From Montifringilla adamsi (lineage: Eukaryota > Chordata > Aves > Passeriformes > Passeridae), in contig JAGGNK010008337.1 in NCBI GenBank assembly GCA_017590115.1, positions 4,331,609 to 4,395,608 of the forward strand: a DNA stretch of 64,000 bases, given 5' to 3'. A model generated the notes under the pieces. It had not been told where the DNA came from. It saw only the letters and a program-made list of their open reading frames with translations, and did not search any database. The translations under genes were made by a program, and so were the position numbers. Position 1 is the first letter of the stretch. Each line of letters opens with the position of its first letter. Positions 1-26,300 of the stretch are shown in pieces.

Positions 1-12245
<12,245 letters not shown>

Positions 12246-14824
12246 TTATAACACGCTTTGGGAATGATCACAGCAGCTGTCTTCACAGCTCAGTCAATTC
12301 TGGTATTTACTTAAAATGTTTTGCTGAGACTGACACTGTGAGTGCAGAATACAATTTATCATGTAATAATATTTTAAGTAGAAAAACGAAAAGCATAATC
12401 AGAGAATTTTTAAATACTTTTGATTGATAAGCTGATTGAACACAGACTCGGATCTTAGTCTTTCACAGGTTTGTAATGGATGATTTTCTACTAATTATCC
12501 TCTTTTGCACATCAGCTCAAATATTCTGAAATATGGACCAGTGGCTGAATAACGATATTGTTCACAATAAGAAATACACACAAGAAATCCTCTCATCTTC
12601 AAATGTTTAAACTCAGCAATCTCAGAAGAGATATATGTGAAGTATATTGTTTCACCAGAATCAAACCATACGTCTGTTCACAACCCTCCAGATATTAAAA
12701 TAAGAATAAAACCTCTCTGGAAAGTCATATGAATACAAAGGCACTTTTACAGTTACCCAGGAAACAAATTTGAACAGTGGCTGAATATGTGAGCTACACA
12801 TGGAAAAACAAAACATCCTATTAATAAACTGGCACTCACCAGGTGGCTGAGGGAAGCTGAATACTTCTGCTATCCCAGGAACAGATAAAACTAATTATTA
12901 CGAAAAGTTAATCAAAAAGCTTAAAGTTTTGTAAACATAGGCATTTCATGGAAAAAGAACAATTGTAGCACAATTTAACTGTTTTATCTTCCCTGCCCAT
13001 TCCTCCTTCCCTCCCCAGGCTAGAGTTGTACATTATATTGTGTGTCAGCTAATTCACCTCAATTCTACACCTATACAGGCAAGAAAAGGTGACACCACAA
13101 ACTAAAGGTGTGGTGGCTGTAATTAAGTTAGAACACTTTTCTTCAAGATCCAGAAGGAAAAGATTAATTGGGCTAATCTCCCTCACTGCTAGAGCAGAAC
13201 TTGCCACCATTTAGCACAGAGCAGTTCTCACACACCAGAGCCTCTTCTTGGGTTAAGAGCATGAACACATTTCCTAAACATTAACATGTCTGTACTGAAT
13301 GTCTCTGGTATTTGTTTTATCCTTTTTGATGCATGAAGTCAGCCAGTGGGGGAACTAAAATTAGGCAATAATATCAATTTTTGGCACCTAAATTAGCAGT
13401 CTGATTTCCCAGCCCCGCCGAGGACATTCATCTCCTGCCACCAGCCTTTCCAATGTACTCCCCCTGCCCACGTTCAGTCTGGCTGTTAGATAACCAAGGG
13501 CTTATTTTTGGCAGACAGAGCAGTGGGTTAGAGGAAGGAAATTAAGCCAAATTTCAAGAACAACGTTGGTGACTGTTTATTACCTACATAGGACTTATAT
13601 GTTTGATATGTGTTGAACTATAAAAACACCTCTGTTACAGAGGTCACGTGCTGCCTTCAGGGTGTAAGATTTCCATGCCCTTCTCTGCCTCCTTAAATGG
13701 GTATCAACTTCACTGACTGTGTTTTGAACTGTAAAGGTGCCTTTTCTAAGCAAACATCCCATAACTGGACCATTTGCAATGAAACAACATCGATATTGGC
13801 ACCATTGGAAGACACTGAAACACTGTTATGTTATATTATACGGAAATACAATTAGAGGAGACAAGGCATTCAAACAACAGGAATTTATGGTATAGAAAAC
13901 ACATTATTACACAATTAATTCCTATTCCTTCTACAGGGAGGACAAGATGTAAGTAGGGTGGGGAGAAGAAATTTCTCACAAAAACTTACCTCTGTTTTCC
14001 AGGTTTGAGGGAAAAGGACATGAACTCCCTCTTGCTAAGGAGCTGGGATGCAAACAAGGGATCAAAGCAGCAGCAGGTGCTGCCGGTGCTGCCCACTGGC
14101 CCTGGCAGCCACTCCCCCACACAACAAGAACTCTCTGTGGCAGCAGCAACAGGAGCAGCTGCACACACAGGGAAAGAGGCAGAGATCAACTGCTTTGGGA
14201 GTGCCCATTCCCTTCCTTCCAGGGAAGGCAAAGAAAGCAACGGGATTCCTGGCTAAGTGCACTTGTGTAAGTTCCAAAGCACTCTGACATAGCTGTAAAC
14301 ACCTCTTTAATCCAAGTGCCTCCAATGGCACTTCTACACAAACAATCCATTCAGGATGAACCAATAAAGCTCAGGCAATATTTTAACATTATACCTCATT
14401 AATAAAAAGGCCTATTAGGAAGATCCTTCAGGGAACATTTCCTTTTCCTTCCCTTCAAAAATCAACAAGCCTGAATCTAAGCATCCAAGGCTGGAACAGT
14501 GTTAATTTAGGATAATTAAAGATGCCAGACACGTGTTCCAGCAGGGTCTGATGAAATGCTCTATAAAAGTCATTAGTGGATCCATCTGGTCTGGGGGCCT
14601 TGCCAGATGGGAAACTCATACTACCTCCACAATTTCTGTTGCAATAATATCCTGCTCCAAGATTAGTTTTTTAATAACACATTAGAAATCCAATGGACTA
14701 AAAGTATTTGTTTCTTGTCTAAATTGTATTTCTGTCTATATTGCTTTTCTGTAACAGGTTCCATACACTTGTAAACAGAGTAGGGATCTGAAGTTCCAAG
14801 ATAGAGCTGAGCAGAAAAGTTTAG

Positions 14825-15150
14825 ATGTGGCTCAAGCCTCAAAAGGAGTTACAGAGAAGACAGAGGTGCTCTTTTGACATGGATGCACAGGGAGAGGACA
14901 AAGGCAAGAGAGACCAGCTGCTTTGTGGGAAACGTTGTCTGGATACAAGGAAAACATTTCTCACTAAAAAAACTAAAGATCAGGATAGTTGCTTAGAGAA
15001 CTGGTAGAATTCCCCCCACTGGAAACAGTGCAAGACTTAATTGGCTTGACAGGACCCCCAAATAACCACATCTAAGGCTGTGCTCTCAAGAGAAAGTTGG
15101 AATGGGTGATCTCTGGAGGCCCCTTCGAAATCAGAGCTTTCTATGGCTCC
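14825..15150 (+). mobile_element. Degenerate CR1 LINE 3' fragment in EML6 intron 1
   Basis: Read on the plus strand, the segment follows the layout of the avian CR1 3' region from memory. There is an early block with CACAGGGAGAGGACAAAGGCA, then ATTTCTCACTAAA, then CTGGAAACAGTGCAAGACTT, and finally GTTGGAATGGGTGATCTCTG with TTTCTATGG at its end, corresponding to the usual terminal run before the ATTCTATG octamers. Divergence is high, so the boundaries are approximate and the copy is old. Confidence 0.6.
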
Positions 15151-15349
15151 AAATACCAAAATACATCAAGAAAGTCTCAACTAATAGAAGTAAAAATGCA
15201 TTTTGGCTCACAGCAGTTAACTTGCGTTAGATAATTGCTCCCTGATGCTGCAAAAAGCACTTGTGTTATCTTTAATAAAGGCATACAGAATTGAGGGAGA
15301 CCTTGAAATGGGAGTATCAGATGTGAGACAGAGGTTAAATCTCACTACT

Positions 15350-15412
15350 CTATCATCGCACTACCCTATTTAAATCCATTCATTTAAATCTATCACCACA
15401 CTACCCTATTTA
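15350..15412 (+). repeat. Two-copy direct repeat, 40-bp spacing
   Basis: CTATCATCGCACTACCCTAT at 15350 recurs with two changes as CTATCACCACACTACCCTAT at 15390. This is a small local duplication in intron 1. Confidence 0.75.
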
Positions 15413-17304
15413 TCAGATAGGCAAAACACCTTTTTGCTGCAGTAATGAAAACCTGAACATTTACTTTTGTAGTTTTGGTGTATAATTTATAATTTCTATT
15501 TCAAATGCCATATTAATTTGAATATTTCTATAATCATCCTATCAACGATTCATTGTTCACACAAACCAAAGCTGGTTTCCAGAACATCCCACCTGACAAA
15601 AAAGAAACTGCTCTTTGAAAAGGAAGCAAACACCTGCAATTCTGAATGAAATCACTCTCAGGTGGACTGTCACCAGCTCTTGACAATATAATTCCTCCCA
15701 AGTGCTGGGATGTTTTGCAATTTAAAGCAGTATGCAAATTTGATGCTAATCTAAAATAACTTCAGATAGTTAGACACTGATCAATTAATCTCTACTTCAA
15801 ATCCATCCAGTTTTGAATTTGGAATAACAATTCCTGTTTAGACAAACCTTTACAGAATTCTACAGTTTCCTAGAACTAGTGCTAGATCATTTTAATAGAG
15901 ACTTGGGGAGAGGCAGATACTGTCTGTATTCTATCAACTCTCTTCAGTAAGTCTTTTCACAATGGAAGAGTTGATGTCTCTTGTTAAAAGCCATCCACAA
16001 ACCCCACAGTTCAGCAGAACAGAGAACACACCAGGTCCTTCTTCAGAATTTAGGTCAAACTTGTGAAGTACTCAGGGCACAGACTCTGCTACACTTGAAC
16101 AATGGACATGCTAGGCAACAACAATTTTTCTTCCTCTGCAACAATATCTCTGAAGAAACAATATTTCCAAGAAGCTCCAAGTGCATCCCAAAACAGCCAC
16201 AATGTGCCAGCAGGTATGTCCCCTTTGTTGCCTCCTCCTGCTCCTGGCAGGACACTTCCAGGCTCCTGGCAGGCCAGCAGCACATGGGAACACCAGGGAG
16301 CTTCTGCATTGTACTGCTCACACAGTGCTAAGGACAGAGCTGTCCTCACATGGCAGCAAAGAACACAAACACTCACTCAGCAATTCCTCATTTCACAGAG
16401 CAAAAGGAGTTTCTTTCCTCAGTTGTGGGGTCAAAAGGGAACTCACTGTACAGACAGAGCTATTTTAGCAGCAAAATAAGGCAGGATGCAGCCTGATCCC
16501 TCTTTCTGAATACAACACAAAACATCATCAAGCCCTTTTGAAAGGATTAATGGAACAAAGACCAGCAGTAAATGGAAGCAAATGCAGGGCGCTTCAGGAG
16601 CAAAGGAATATCAGAAAAGGAAGAGGAGCCAGAAAAAAGGAAGAGGAACAAGGCCACAACAAAACAACCTGCACAAACCCCTCCAGATCTGTAAAAATTG
16701 AGAGAACATTGAGCAGAAAACTGCTGGAATCTGACAGGTTAATCTTACATCTAATCTCCTCCCAAATGAGTTCTGAAACACTAACACCACAACCACGTTT
16801 TGAGAAAATCCAGCTCTTAATAACACAGGAGACTGTGCACGAGCAAGAATCACAGCTCCCAACATTTGCCCCCTCCAGCACAAGCCTGAGACCTGCAGAG
16901 CTGGCAGGCAGATCACACACTACAATAACCAATTTTATTTGGCATGTACCATAGGGCAGGTGAGGGAGGCTTTGGGAGGGCACTGCAGGCATGTGGAAAA
17001 AAAGGGAGAACAGAGAGAACAGATCTGTCAGCCCTGAGACTCAGAGACCCTCTGTGTGCACATATTTGCATGTATAATACAGCTGATACACTCACTCATA
17101 CAAGTGAATTGCTTTTTTTACACATCTGAACATATAGCTCTAATGATACTTTTAAATATCCTAAATATTGCCACATGCTTCCTGCAAACAACTCAAGTAC
17201 AGAGCATATTTATCCTGACAAAATAAAAACATAAATGCTGATAAAAATACTGCAATGGCAACATTTTAATTTATTGGCTTGATTGCTACATAGCAATATC
17301 TTGT

Positions 17305-17324
17305 TTATATATATATATATATCA
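17305..17324 (+). repeat. (TA)n dinucleotide tract
   Basis: A short uninterrupted TATATA run lies in EML6 intron 1. It is a simple-sequence microsatellite of about nine units. Confidence 0.85.
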
Positions 17325-20300
17325 GAGAACAGTATATGTGTACAGAATTATGGGCTTTTTAAAAATAATTTAGGCATTTTTTAGGTCCAGGCTCTTACTA
17401 TCTGCTGGTTTTCCCCTCCATGCTGTCTGTGTAGGAAGATGAGTGATACAGACACAGGTTCTAGCATTTACTCATCACTCTGCATCAGCTCCCTACTTCC
17501 AAGAAGCCAGGCTGCCTCTGAGCCACAATTCCAGTGGCCTGTCCCAGCCAGCTCCCATCTGCTCCTCTGAGGAAGCAAACAGCCCCAGACCAAATGAAGT
17601 CAGACTTCAGAGTGGCTGCAATCACTGTCTTGGGCTGGGCCACTAACCAAGCCCAAACTGAACAACTTATGAAGTGGATGTGCAGCTCAAAGGTCCTGGA
17701 AACACACACATGAACAGCTGCTGTTCAGCTCAAGCACACTTAGAATGCCCTGGGAATCCTAGGAGCATCTTGACAGGGGTTTTATTTCTGTTTTCCAGGA
17801 CTCACCTGAGGTACAATGGTGACAGAAGCACACAAAAGTTATAACCATTCCTGCCACTCTTTATCCTTGGAAAAGTCCTGCTGACCTGCTCCTTGTGCCA
17901 GTGTTTGTTATTCAAGCCCATGGAGTTATTCCACCACATGGCAATAAGGTTTGTTCAGCTGCCCAAGGCTTATCAGAACTCCTGAATCATCAGGTCCCAA
18001 AGGCCTGAGCATGGAGCACATCGAATTTCTCACGGCACCATGGAGCTACAGAGGGATCAGTCAGGCCAGATTTAAAAAGTAAATGGCTTTTGAACACATG
18101 ATTAAAATTTCCCCAATAACAGAAGTTGAAAGATGCAAAAGAAAAAAAAAAAAAACCCTGTTAAAATGCAATGCTTTGAGCAAAAGCATTCTACACTTTA
18201 ATTAAGACCAGCTCTGATTTACACTCATATGCATCCATACACAGAGAAATATTGGGCAGATTCCCAAATGAAAAGGGAATAGCAGCACAACACGGTCCTT
18301 CAGCACTGAGGCTCCTCCTCACACATGGCTGAAGTTCTCTAATGATTTATTTCCTTGGATAACTCATGGATATTTTGCAACTCTTGATCTTCTCCCAGTG
18401 AAAAGCAATCCTAGGAGATTTTATCCAAAGCCCACATTATGACACTGAAAACTAAGCAACAACAACTGTTGACATCCTCACGAATTGTGGGTTTTAAGTA
18501 ACAACTGGCTGGAGAAAATACCCAGTATTTCTTATGATCCACACCACCCCACAGAACCCTGCTGTGTAACTCCGGAATTCAACCACAATATTCCAGTTTT
18601 CCCATGCATGCTCAGAGCTCCCATTTGAGTCTAATATTTGCCTTCATGATGATGAACCAAACACTTGTTTTGATGGCCAAAGCAGTTGTAAATAAATACC
18701 CAAAAAAGATATACATGACACCCTTCTCTATATAAACATTGTGATTTGATGCAATCAGTAAAATGGACCTGAAACTATCATTTGGTAAAGAAAAATCTGC
18801 TAGAGTTGGAGACTAAAAAGAGAGGGTTGGGAAAGAGCAATAACTGTACTTGGTTCAGCATTGTATTTGTCCCTACCCTATTCTATGCTTATGATACTTT
18901 ATAGACAATGCAACACATTCTGTAATAAAATACACAATAAAGCAGCAAGTAGATATTGGCCTATGATGCTGAGATAAAAACACCAACTTAAATGCTATCA
19001 GTGATTTCTCAATACATGGAAAGCTAATGAAACACTGCTGTAAATCCAGTGCTGCTCAACAGGAACCAGCAAAACTGTGTTCATCTGATGTAAGGAATCT
19101 GAAGGCCAGTTGGATTGAAAATATAAAATTCATACATCAGATAAAGCCTGGAAGTGAAGAAATCAGTCACATGTTGGAGCTTCCTTAATTTCCTGTGTTC
19201 ACCTTATTCCAGCCTGACAGTGGAAACACCAGAACCAAATGCAGCCCAAACCAGAACACAAACCATGTACAGCTGCTGGCAACCAAACCCCTTATTTCTC
19301 CTTTTTCATCACACCCGAGGGCTGAAACAACTGAAAATGGCCTGAATGTCGCTGTGCCTCTCCCACAAAGGCAGGGATGTGACATCACTCAGGGAAAGAT
19401 CAAGCTGACAGCTCTACAACTGGTGGTCACAGCGAACAGGAAATCTGAGCACTAATTAATTGCCCACATGCACTAATTAATTAACTGCCCGCAGCATGGT
19501 GATTGGTGCAGATGGCCCCCCGTGCTTGGCAGCACAGCAGGAGCTATTCCCAGTGGGAGATTCTCCTGTTCCCTCCAGAGGCTGACTCAGGCACAACTGC
19601 TTTGGCATTTCCTCGATCTACTCTGCTTTTTGTATAGCCAACAGTCAGCACTGAATATGGGTATAACTATGCAGATCACAGTCTGAATCAAAACATTTGC
19701 AGCTAAAAAAGAAGAGAGGGAAAACGGGAAGAAAATTTTGGAAACAGGACAGACAAAAGACAGAGCTGACAAAAAGAGGAATCATGGGGGAGCTGCAAAA
19801 TGAATATAGAAGATGTGATAAAAATAACCAAAAAGCCCAGAGAACAGCCAAGGAGAAATAGGAAATACTGCAGAGAACAAGGAAAAAAACCCAGCCATTG
19901 TCACAACTTGCCTGGATCACTCCCACTTTCATTTTTAGTTTAAAAGATTTCATTTCATCCTCTTTAAAATCCCCAGGTATACTCACATCTTGGAGAAATT
20001 GTGTGGTCTAACAAAACTCCCAGGCTGTTGCTAAAAAATTCACACAGGGATAATAGTACTGTTTGCATAGGTTTGCCCTCACCTGATTATCAGAAATAAG
20101 GATTTTAAGCCTAGGGAAATTGTTCCTTTTTCAAGGGCAGCAAACACACAGCTGCATCCTATTTGAGCCTTCTTCTCATGGCTGTCCTGCCCTACAACAT
20201 TTGAAGTTTAGGCGCTTGAATGACAAGAAGAAGAGGAAAGGGTTTGATTCCATAATGTATGGAACCCAACACACACTGAGCTGCATTTCACAGGTCAGAA

Positions 20301-23300
20301 GCAGATCATTCTTTGTATACTGAATGTCTACAGGAATGATAAACGTAGCAATATTAGATATGGCTGGTAAGAAATGTTCAATTTCAGACCCCTCAGGATA
20401 GTGGGAGCTTTCAGTGCTACTAAGAAAGCTTTTTTTCTTGTGATCTCACAGGAATGCAAACCCAAGACCAATAACTGTTCTCAGAGAAAACACCTTCCTG
20501 TTTTAGAGGTTGAAAATCAGCAGAAACAGGAAAGAAATAGAAAGTTCTTATATGATCACATGGAAGTCCTGCTCTCTGTTTGGCCATGCTGAAGCGAATA
20601 ACAAACATCAGCTGGGGCAGAAACCACTGCAGAGCAAATAGGAGCCATATGTAACATCAGAATGGGTTTGTTCCCTGAACTTACAGTCACAATGGATCAG
20701 CAGCAAAGTCATGAGTTATCAGTTCTATGAACGCTCTTGCCAGGCTTCTGAAGTTCTGCTTCACCAGTTAATTATACAGAACACAAATACAAACACTACT
20801 CCTAAAAATTCAAACACTGTTTATAACAAATACTTATTATAAATCCATTTTCCTTTTTTCTAACAATTCAGACAAGAAAGGTTTCTCTACAATTATCCAC
20901 AAAACAGTTTTATTTTTCTGAGAAGGGCACTTACTAAAATAAGTGTGACTTTTGTTACCTTGCTTTACATTGTATGACACAGCCTGAATATTCTAAGTAT
21001 CAAGTGTCTCTTTTGTGTGAGCCAGATTAAACTAAACCTCTGTTAAACTTCTCAGATAACAGAATTTACCTGGTTTCCCACAGCCTATTCTAGCTGCAAG
21101 ACCTTACCTAGCTATAGCTTATTATTAAACAAAAAGCAGCTAGGCACCATTGCTTTTAGAGCAAACATACAGAACAATTAAAGATCAAAACCAACACCTT
21201 GATTTCACCATACTCTGCTGTCCTGCTGATGACAGAGTTATGCAGCACCATGGCAAAACCAACAAATGATTCACCAACAGCATACAAATACTCTGCACAT
21301 AAACCCCGGAAAGATAAACAGGAAAACACCACAGCAACACACTCAAAATTTAATGCTGATTAGAGTTTCTCACTGCTTCCCTTTTAACCTTCCCTCCTTT
21401 CCACCACAGGCTGTGTCACTTTGGCTCTTTGGTTGTTTTAAAAAGCCTAAAAAAGTCACAGAAGCACTCACCAAGGCTCCGGAGCAGCTTTGGGGAGGGC
21501 AGTTTAACAACTGAACCCTCCACGCTCCAGCTGGCCCCGGGTTGTTACAAATGAGGGCCCGGCAAGCCCGGCTGCAAGGACTTCCATTGCTCGGGCTAGC
21601 TCTGTTACTCCCAAATTGTGCTGATTAAATTCAGGTGAAACACTCAGCTGAGAACAATCTGTGCTTAACAGGTGGCAAACAACAGAAAATTCCACAGGAC
21701 AGAGCTGCTTTTTATCAGAAGAAAAGCAGACTCAAGTTCACATCAATTTGATACCACAAAATTCATTCTCAGCAGAGGTCTTTTTCCCAGTGGAATATCT
21801 GATGTCTAAGACAGGAATGTTATGCTAAACGTCTCGCAGATCTGGGGTGTTTGCTTGGCTGAGTGGAGGTTTCTAAATGTCTACAGAAAGGAAGCTCATT
21901 TTGAAGCTTTTTACTGAAAGAAAATCCTTACTAGTCACAAGTAAGCAAAGGACACACTTTTAATGGGAGCTTGGCTCATGGCGCTGCCTGCAGATATTTG
22001 AAATGTGTCCAAAACTCAGCTGCTCACACTGAAGGATGATGTGAATTTTGCTCCACTTGTGAAAATACACCTCAGCTTTTGTTGAAAATTGTGAAAATAC
22101 TCTCAACTCACATGTCTTAAAAAAATCACCACCAAGACACACCTTCCTTCACTCAGCACATACAAATATTGCTGAGTTTATCTTTACAGAAATTACTAAA
22201 ATAGCAGGAAACTGTTATCCTTTGTGTAAAATCCCAAAAGTGTGCGAATTAAATAAGCTGCACCTGTACCTAGTGGAAGGCAAAAATTCACCTTGGTCAT
22301 TTTTAGAAGTTAATTGTATACAGAAATTATAATAAGGAAAAAGGTTTATTTTAATGTTTTTGTGTTTCTTGGTTCATTGATTATTTTTATGTGAATAACA
22401 ATAGTTCTAGGATGCTTAATTGTCAAATCAGCTTTGTATAGTCACTTGAAAATGTTTTAATTATTCCACTTTTAATTTCTTTTTAACACTTAGTATTTTG
22501 CTGTGATGTTGTTGAATATTTCCTCTAATTCATGTACTACCATGCTTTGTAAGTATTTTATTTGCTTTTATTTTAAAAATATATTAAACTAAGGAGAAAA
22601 TAAGGGAATGACTTTATTAGGTACTTAGAAAATAAAGTTCACCCCAGTCTGGAGTGCCATACAAAAGCAGGCTGCCTGAGCAGTTAGAAAGTCCATTTTA
22701 TTACTCCATCAATCCACTGTCTAATGTAGTAAAAGAAAGAAGCAGCTTCAAATGTAAACATTAATAATAATTTCACATGCCAAAGTAAAATATTCCTTTG
22801 CCTTCTGGAATCTCACAAAGGCTGTGCAAGCTCTAGATATGTATTTTTTCAGACTCACGTGGATATGAGCAGCGCTTTCAGATGAGAAGCTGTAATTCAT
22901 CAGGACTAGAAAATCAAATTACTTCTTAGACTTCTACAATAGAAAATGTTACTCTGGAGAGTCCAAACAGCAGCAGTTAATACCAACATGCCAAGTGCAT
23001 CAGACATCCCCTGTCTCTGCTACAGCTACTGAAGTGAAATAAATCAAAATGCTCTTTTCCCCATAGTTGTTGCACAATCGTAATATTTTAAGTGCATATT
23101 AAAATGTAGGATTTGAACACAATAAATTCCGCTAACTCAAGTTACTGCCCAGGGTCTGTGGGACACACCCCAGAGTATTCTTATTAGAATTTTGTACTGC
23201 AAACCAGCTCCTGAGCTGATTTGGGGATTCAGATCTTTTGTTGTGCTCCCAATATAGGCAAACAGATCAAATGGGAAGCAGAATTAATTTAGGTAAGGGT

Positions 23301-26300
23301 GCATTGGAGGAATTCCCAGATTTGTCATAGAAGAAAGAATAAAACTGAGGAGAGTTTCATGCCAGTAGTACCTAAATTTGCTGGTTTAAATTATCTGTGT
23401 TACAGTCTGCAGTACTGATACACTTGCAGCTCAGCTGAAATTACAGCTGTCAGTATTTTCTGATCAGATTTGTATTTCTGAAAGCAAAAGATTAATAGAG
23501 ATGACTGGGACACATTATCCACATTCTGCTCTCTCTTGCAAAAAATATCAGACGAGTTGAGAAACAACCAGAATTTTAATGCATGTTAATTTGAGCAATG
23601 CATTTTGCATACATTTGCTTTTATTTTTGTATTCTGCAGGCAGCTGGAATAAGTAAAAAAATATCTGTAATCATCTCAGAATTAGAAAAAAAAAATTGAA
23701 AGCCAAAGCTTTATTCTATATTCATCATTTAAATATTAAAATAGTAAGATTATATACTTTGGCTTTCATGATCTTATAACAAAGCCATAAACATATCTAG
23801 AAGTGTTTTCACTTTTACTTTGGAAATGAGATTCATAATGTGACTGGAATACACCTTAAAAATATTGTTTTGTTTAACGTGGTATTAGATAATAGTAACT
23901 TTTTCATTTATTTAGAAAATTACTGAAATGATTGCACTTCTGTGTAATAATATTCAAGTTATCTTATTTGGCTGAAAACAGGGCTCACTGAATGGGATTT
24001 TTAACTTTTTCTAATCTATCCAGACCAGGTCCAACAGGATGTCACCCCTTATCAGCATTTTACAACCTCCAGGTACAGTTCAAAAATCCCCCATAAAACC
24101 TGGAGACTGGCATGTGTTTTCTAACACTTCCTCTTTTAAACCTCCTTCACTTGGAGATGTAGGTTTAGGAAGAGGAGCCTTTGTAGGTTTTCATTTAATG
24201 CCTTTTCATGTAATACCCACATTTGAGTCCCAGTTCTTCCCAGGCTATTTCCAGGTGGAAATAGCTTGTTCCATGGAGAGTTGGTCTCTCTTAGGTTTCA
24301 GGTGAGTGTTTTGGGAACAATCCAGCCCCTTCTTCAGAACAAACACCTCCACTGATGAATTTAATTGCCCTCAGCCACTCAGGGGAAGAGCCACAACATA
24401 AATATGGATTTTCATGCAGAAGGGTGAGAATGGAACAAGCAAACAAACAAAAAAGGATGCAAGAACAGAATGAAGAGGAAATAAGACAGCAAAGAAACCT
24501 CCCATGTATTATTGCAAGAATGTCTCAGAGTTAGAGAGACTGAGGCAGCCTTTAGGGGGGTGACTGTGGGGTCATGATGAAGAGCAGATTCCAGCAGCTG
24601 AGTGGGAGTTTAATTGATAACTCTGAAGTCATCTCCCTGAAGGCTGGTGAGAAGCACTCATCTTTATTCACTCTGTCAGCTGGGCCTTCTTGTTACAACA
24701 ATGTAAGAAATAGAAATAAAATTAATTCGAGAAAAAAGGAAAAAATATTCAGTCAAACAAAGCATAACCTAAAATATAAATGAGGATTCTAATTAAGAAA
24801 AATAATTTATGTTCAGAATGTATGAGATGCTGCCAAATTTTTCTTGAACCAAATTCCTCAGGGCTTTTGCTGGTTTCTGAAAGAGCTGTCAAAACCACAT
24901 GCTTACATTTTCAAGGTAAGATAGGTGGAATGTGTTGCATGCTGTATGAACAACCAAGTCTGGGGAGCCCCATGTCCATGAATAATCCAAGAATGAAACA
25001 GGAGACCAACCTACTGGAGCTGTCATTCCATTGGAACTTTCCCCTTTAGGGGGTGGATGCCAGAGGTACCAATAAAGCAGTTCTACCTCAGTGACTCGAG
25101 GTAGCCAGGAGAAAAACTGAAATCCAATGTGTTAGAAACAGTATGCTAACATTCCTGCAGGAATAACCAGTGCAGGACATAACTGAAAACGACATTTGAA
25201 ATGCCATGGTCTGTCTTCAGAAGAGAGAAACGAAGAGCTAAAAATCCCCGGGACCTCCTGAGCAGAATGCAATGTCTGATGCCCTAAATTCATGCTGACA
25301 TACAGTGAAACTCTTCTGTTTTAACATATTTGGGCATGTTGTCCTAAAGCCACAGCCCAAGCCCCAGAGAACAAACCATGGTTGTGGCAATTGCTTTTTT
25401 TGGTGACTCTCATCTTTTTTTTCTTTTTAAAATTTCTGTCACATACTAGAGGGAAAAACCCCTCCTGTCACCATGCAAGAGATTTTTTTTTTTTTACTGG
25501 AAACATTTCCTAGGAGACTAAATTTCTGCCAGCACTCAAAAAAAGCTTAGATTAGATGTGCCAATACTGAACAATTCTACGTAGTCCCAACTGCTTAACA
25601 AGCCCAGGATTAAGAGCAGTCCATTCATAAACGGAATTAAGGGACATCAGTCCCCAGTGCTTCCTCCAGCACAAAGAGGGAAGTGAAAGGGGTAATTGTG
25701 TGATGATATTTAGTCAACAATTTATTTGAAGGCCAAAAATATCAAATTTTTATATTTATGCATTAATATAATACTGCATAATTATATATGTACACACACA
25801 CACACTATTTATATGTATTTATGTGTGTACATAAGTTTAAAAACCCAGAACACAATCCAGAAATTGGACTGATAGCAGCCTGTGACAGCTGCAGCAGATG
25901 TTCAGTTTTGAGGGGCTCAGGCTGACAAAATTGTTATATCTATAGGGAGGAAGAAAACAGAAAAAAAATGTGGGCAGTGCACTGTCATCCTGTATAAAGT
26001 AACTCCTACCAAACTAAATGACAAGGTAAAAGAACATTTACCCCTAAGCAGTGGGGAGTCCCACAGATTGGAAATGAAAAATTACAGATACCATGGGGAA
26101 AATGTGAAATGCAAGACACATTCAAGTAACTATTTAATACAGCAAGAAATAGGGCATTCTGGAGAGCTGAGTTTTTTAACAGCAGTGGATTCATACCTCA
26201 TTTAGTCTGTCCTCAGTTGAAACACGAAGTACATGGTTATTCCTAATTTAAATTCTCTTATGACCCTTCACCTGGTGCAACAGGCAACGAAAATACAATT

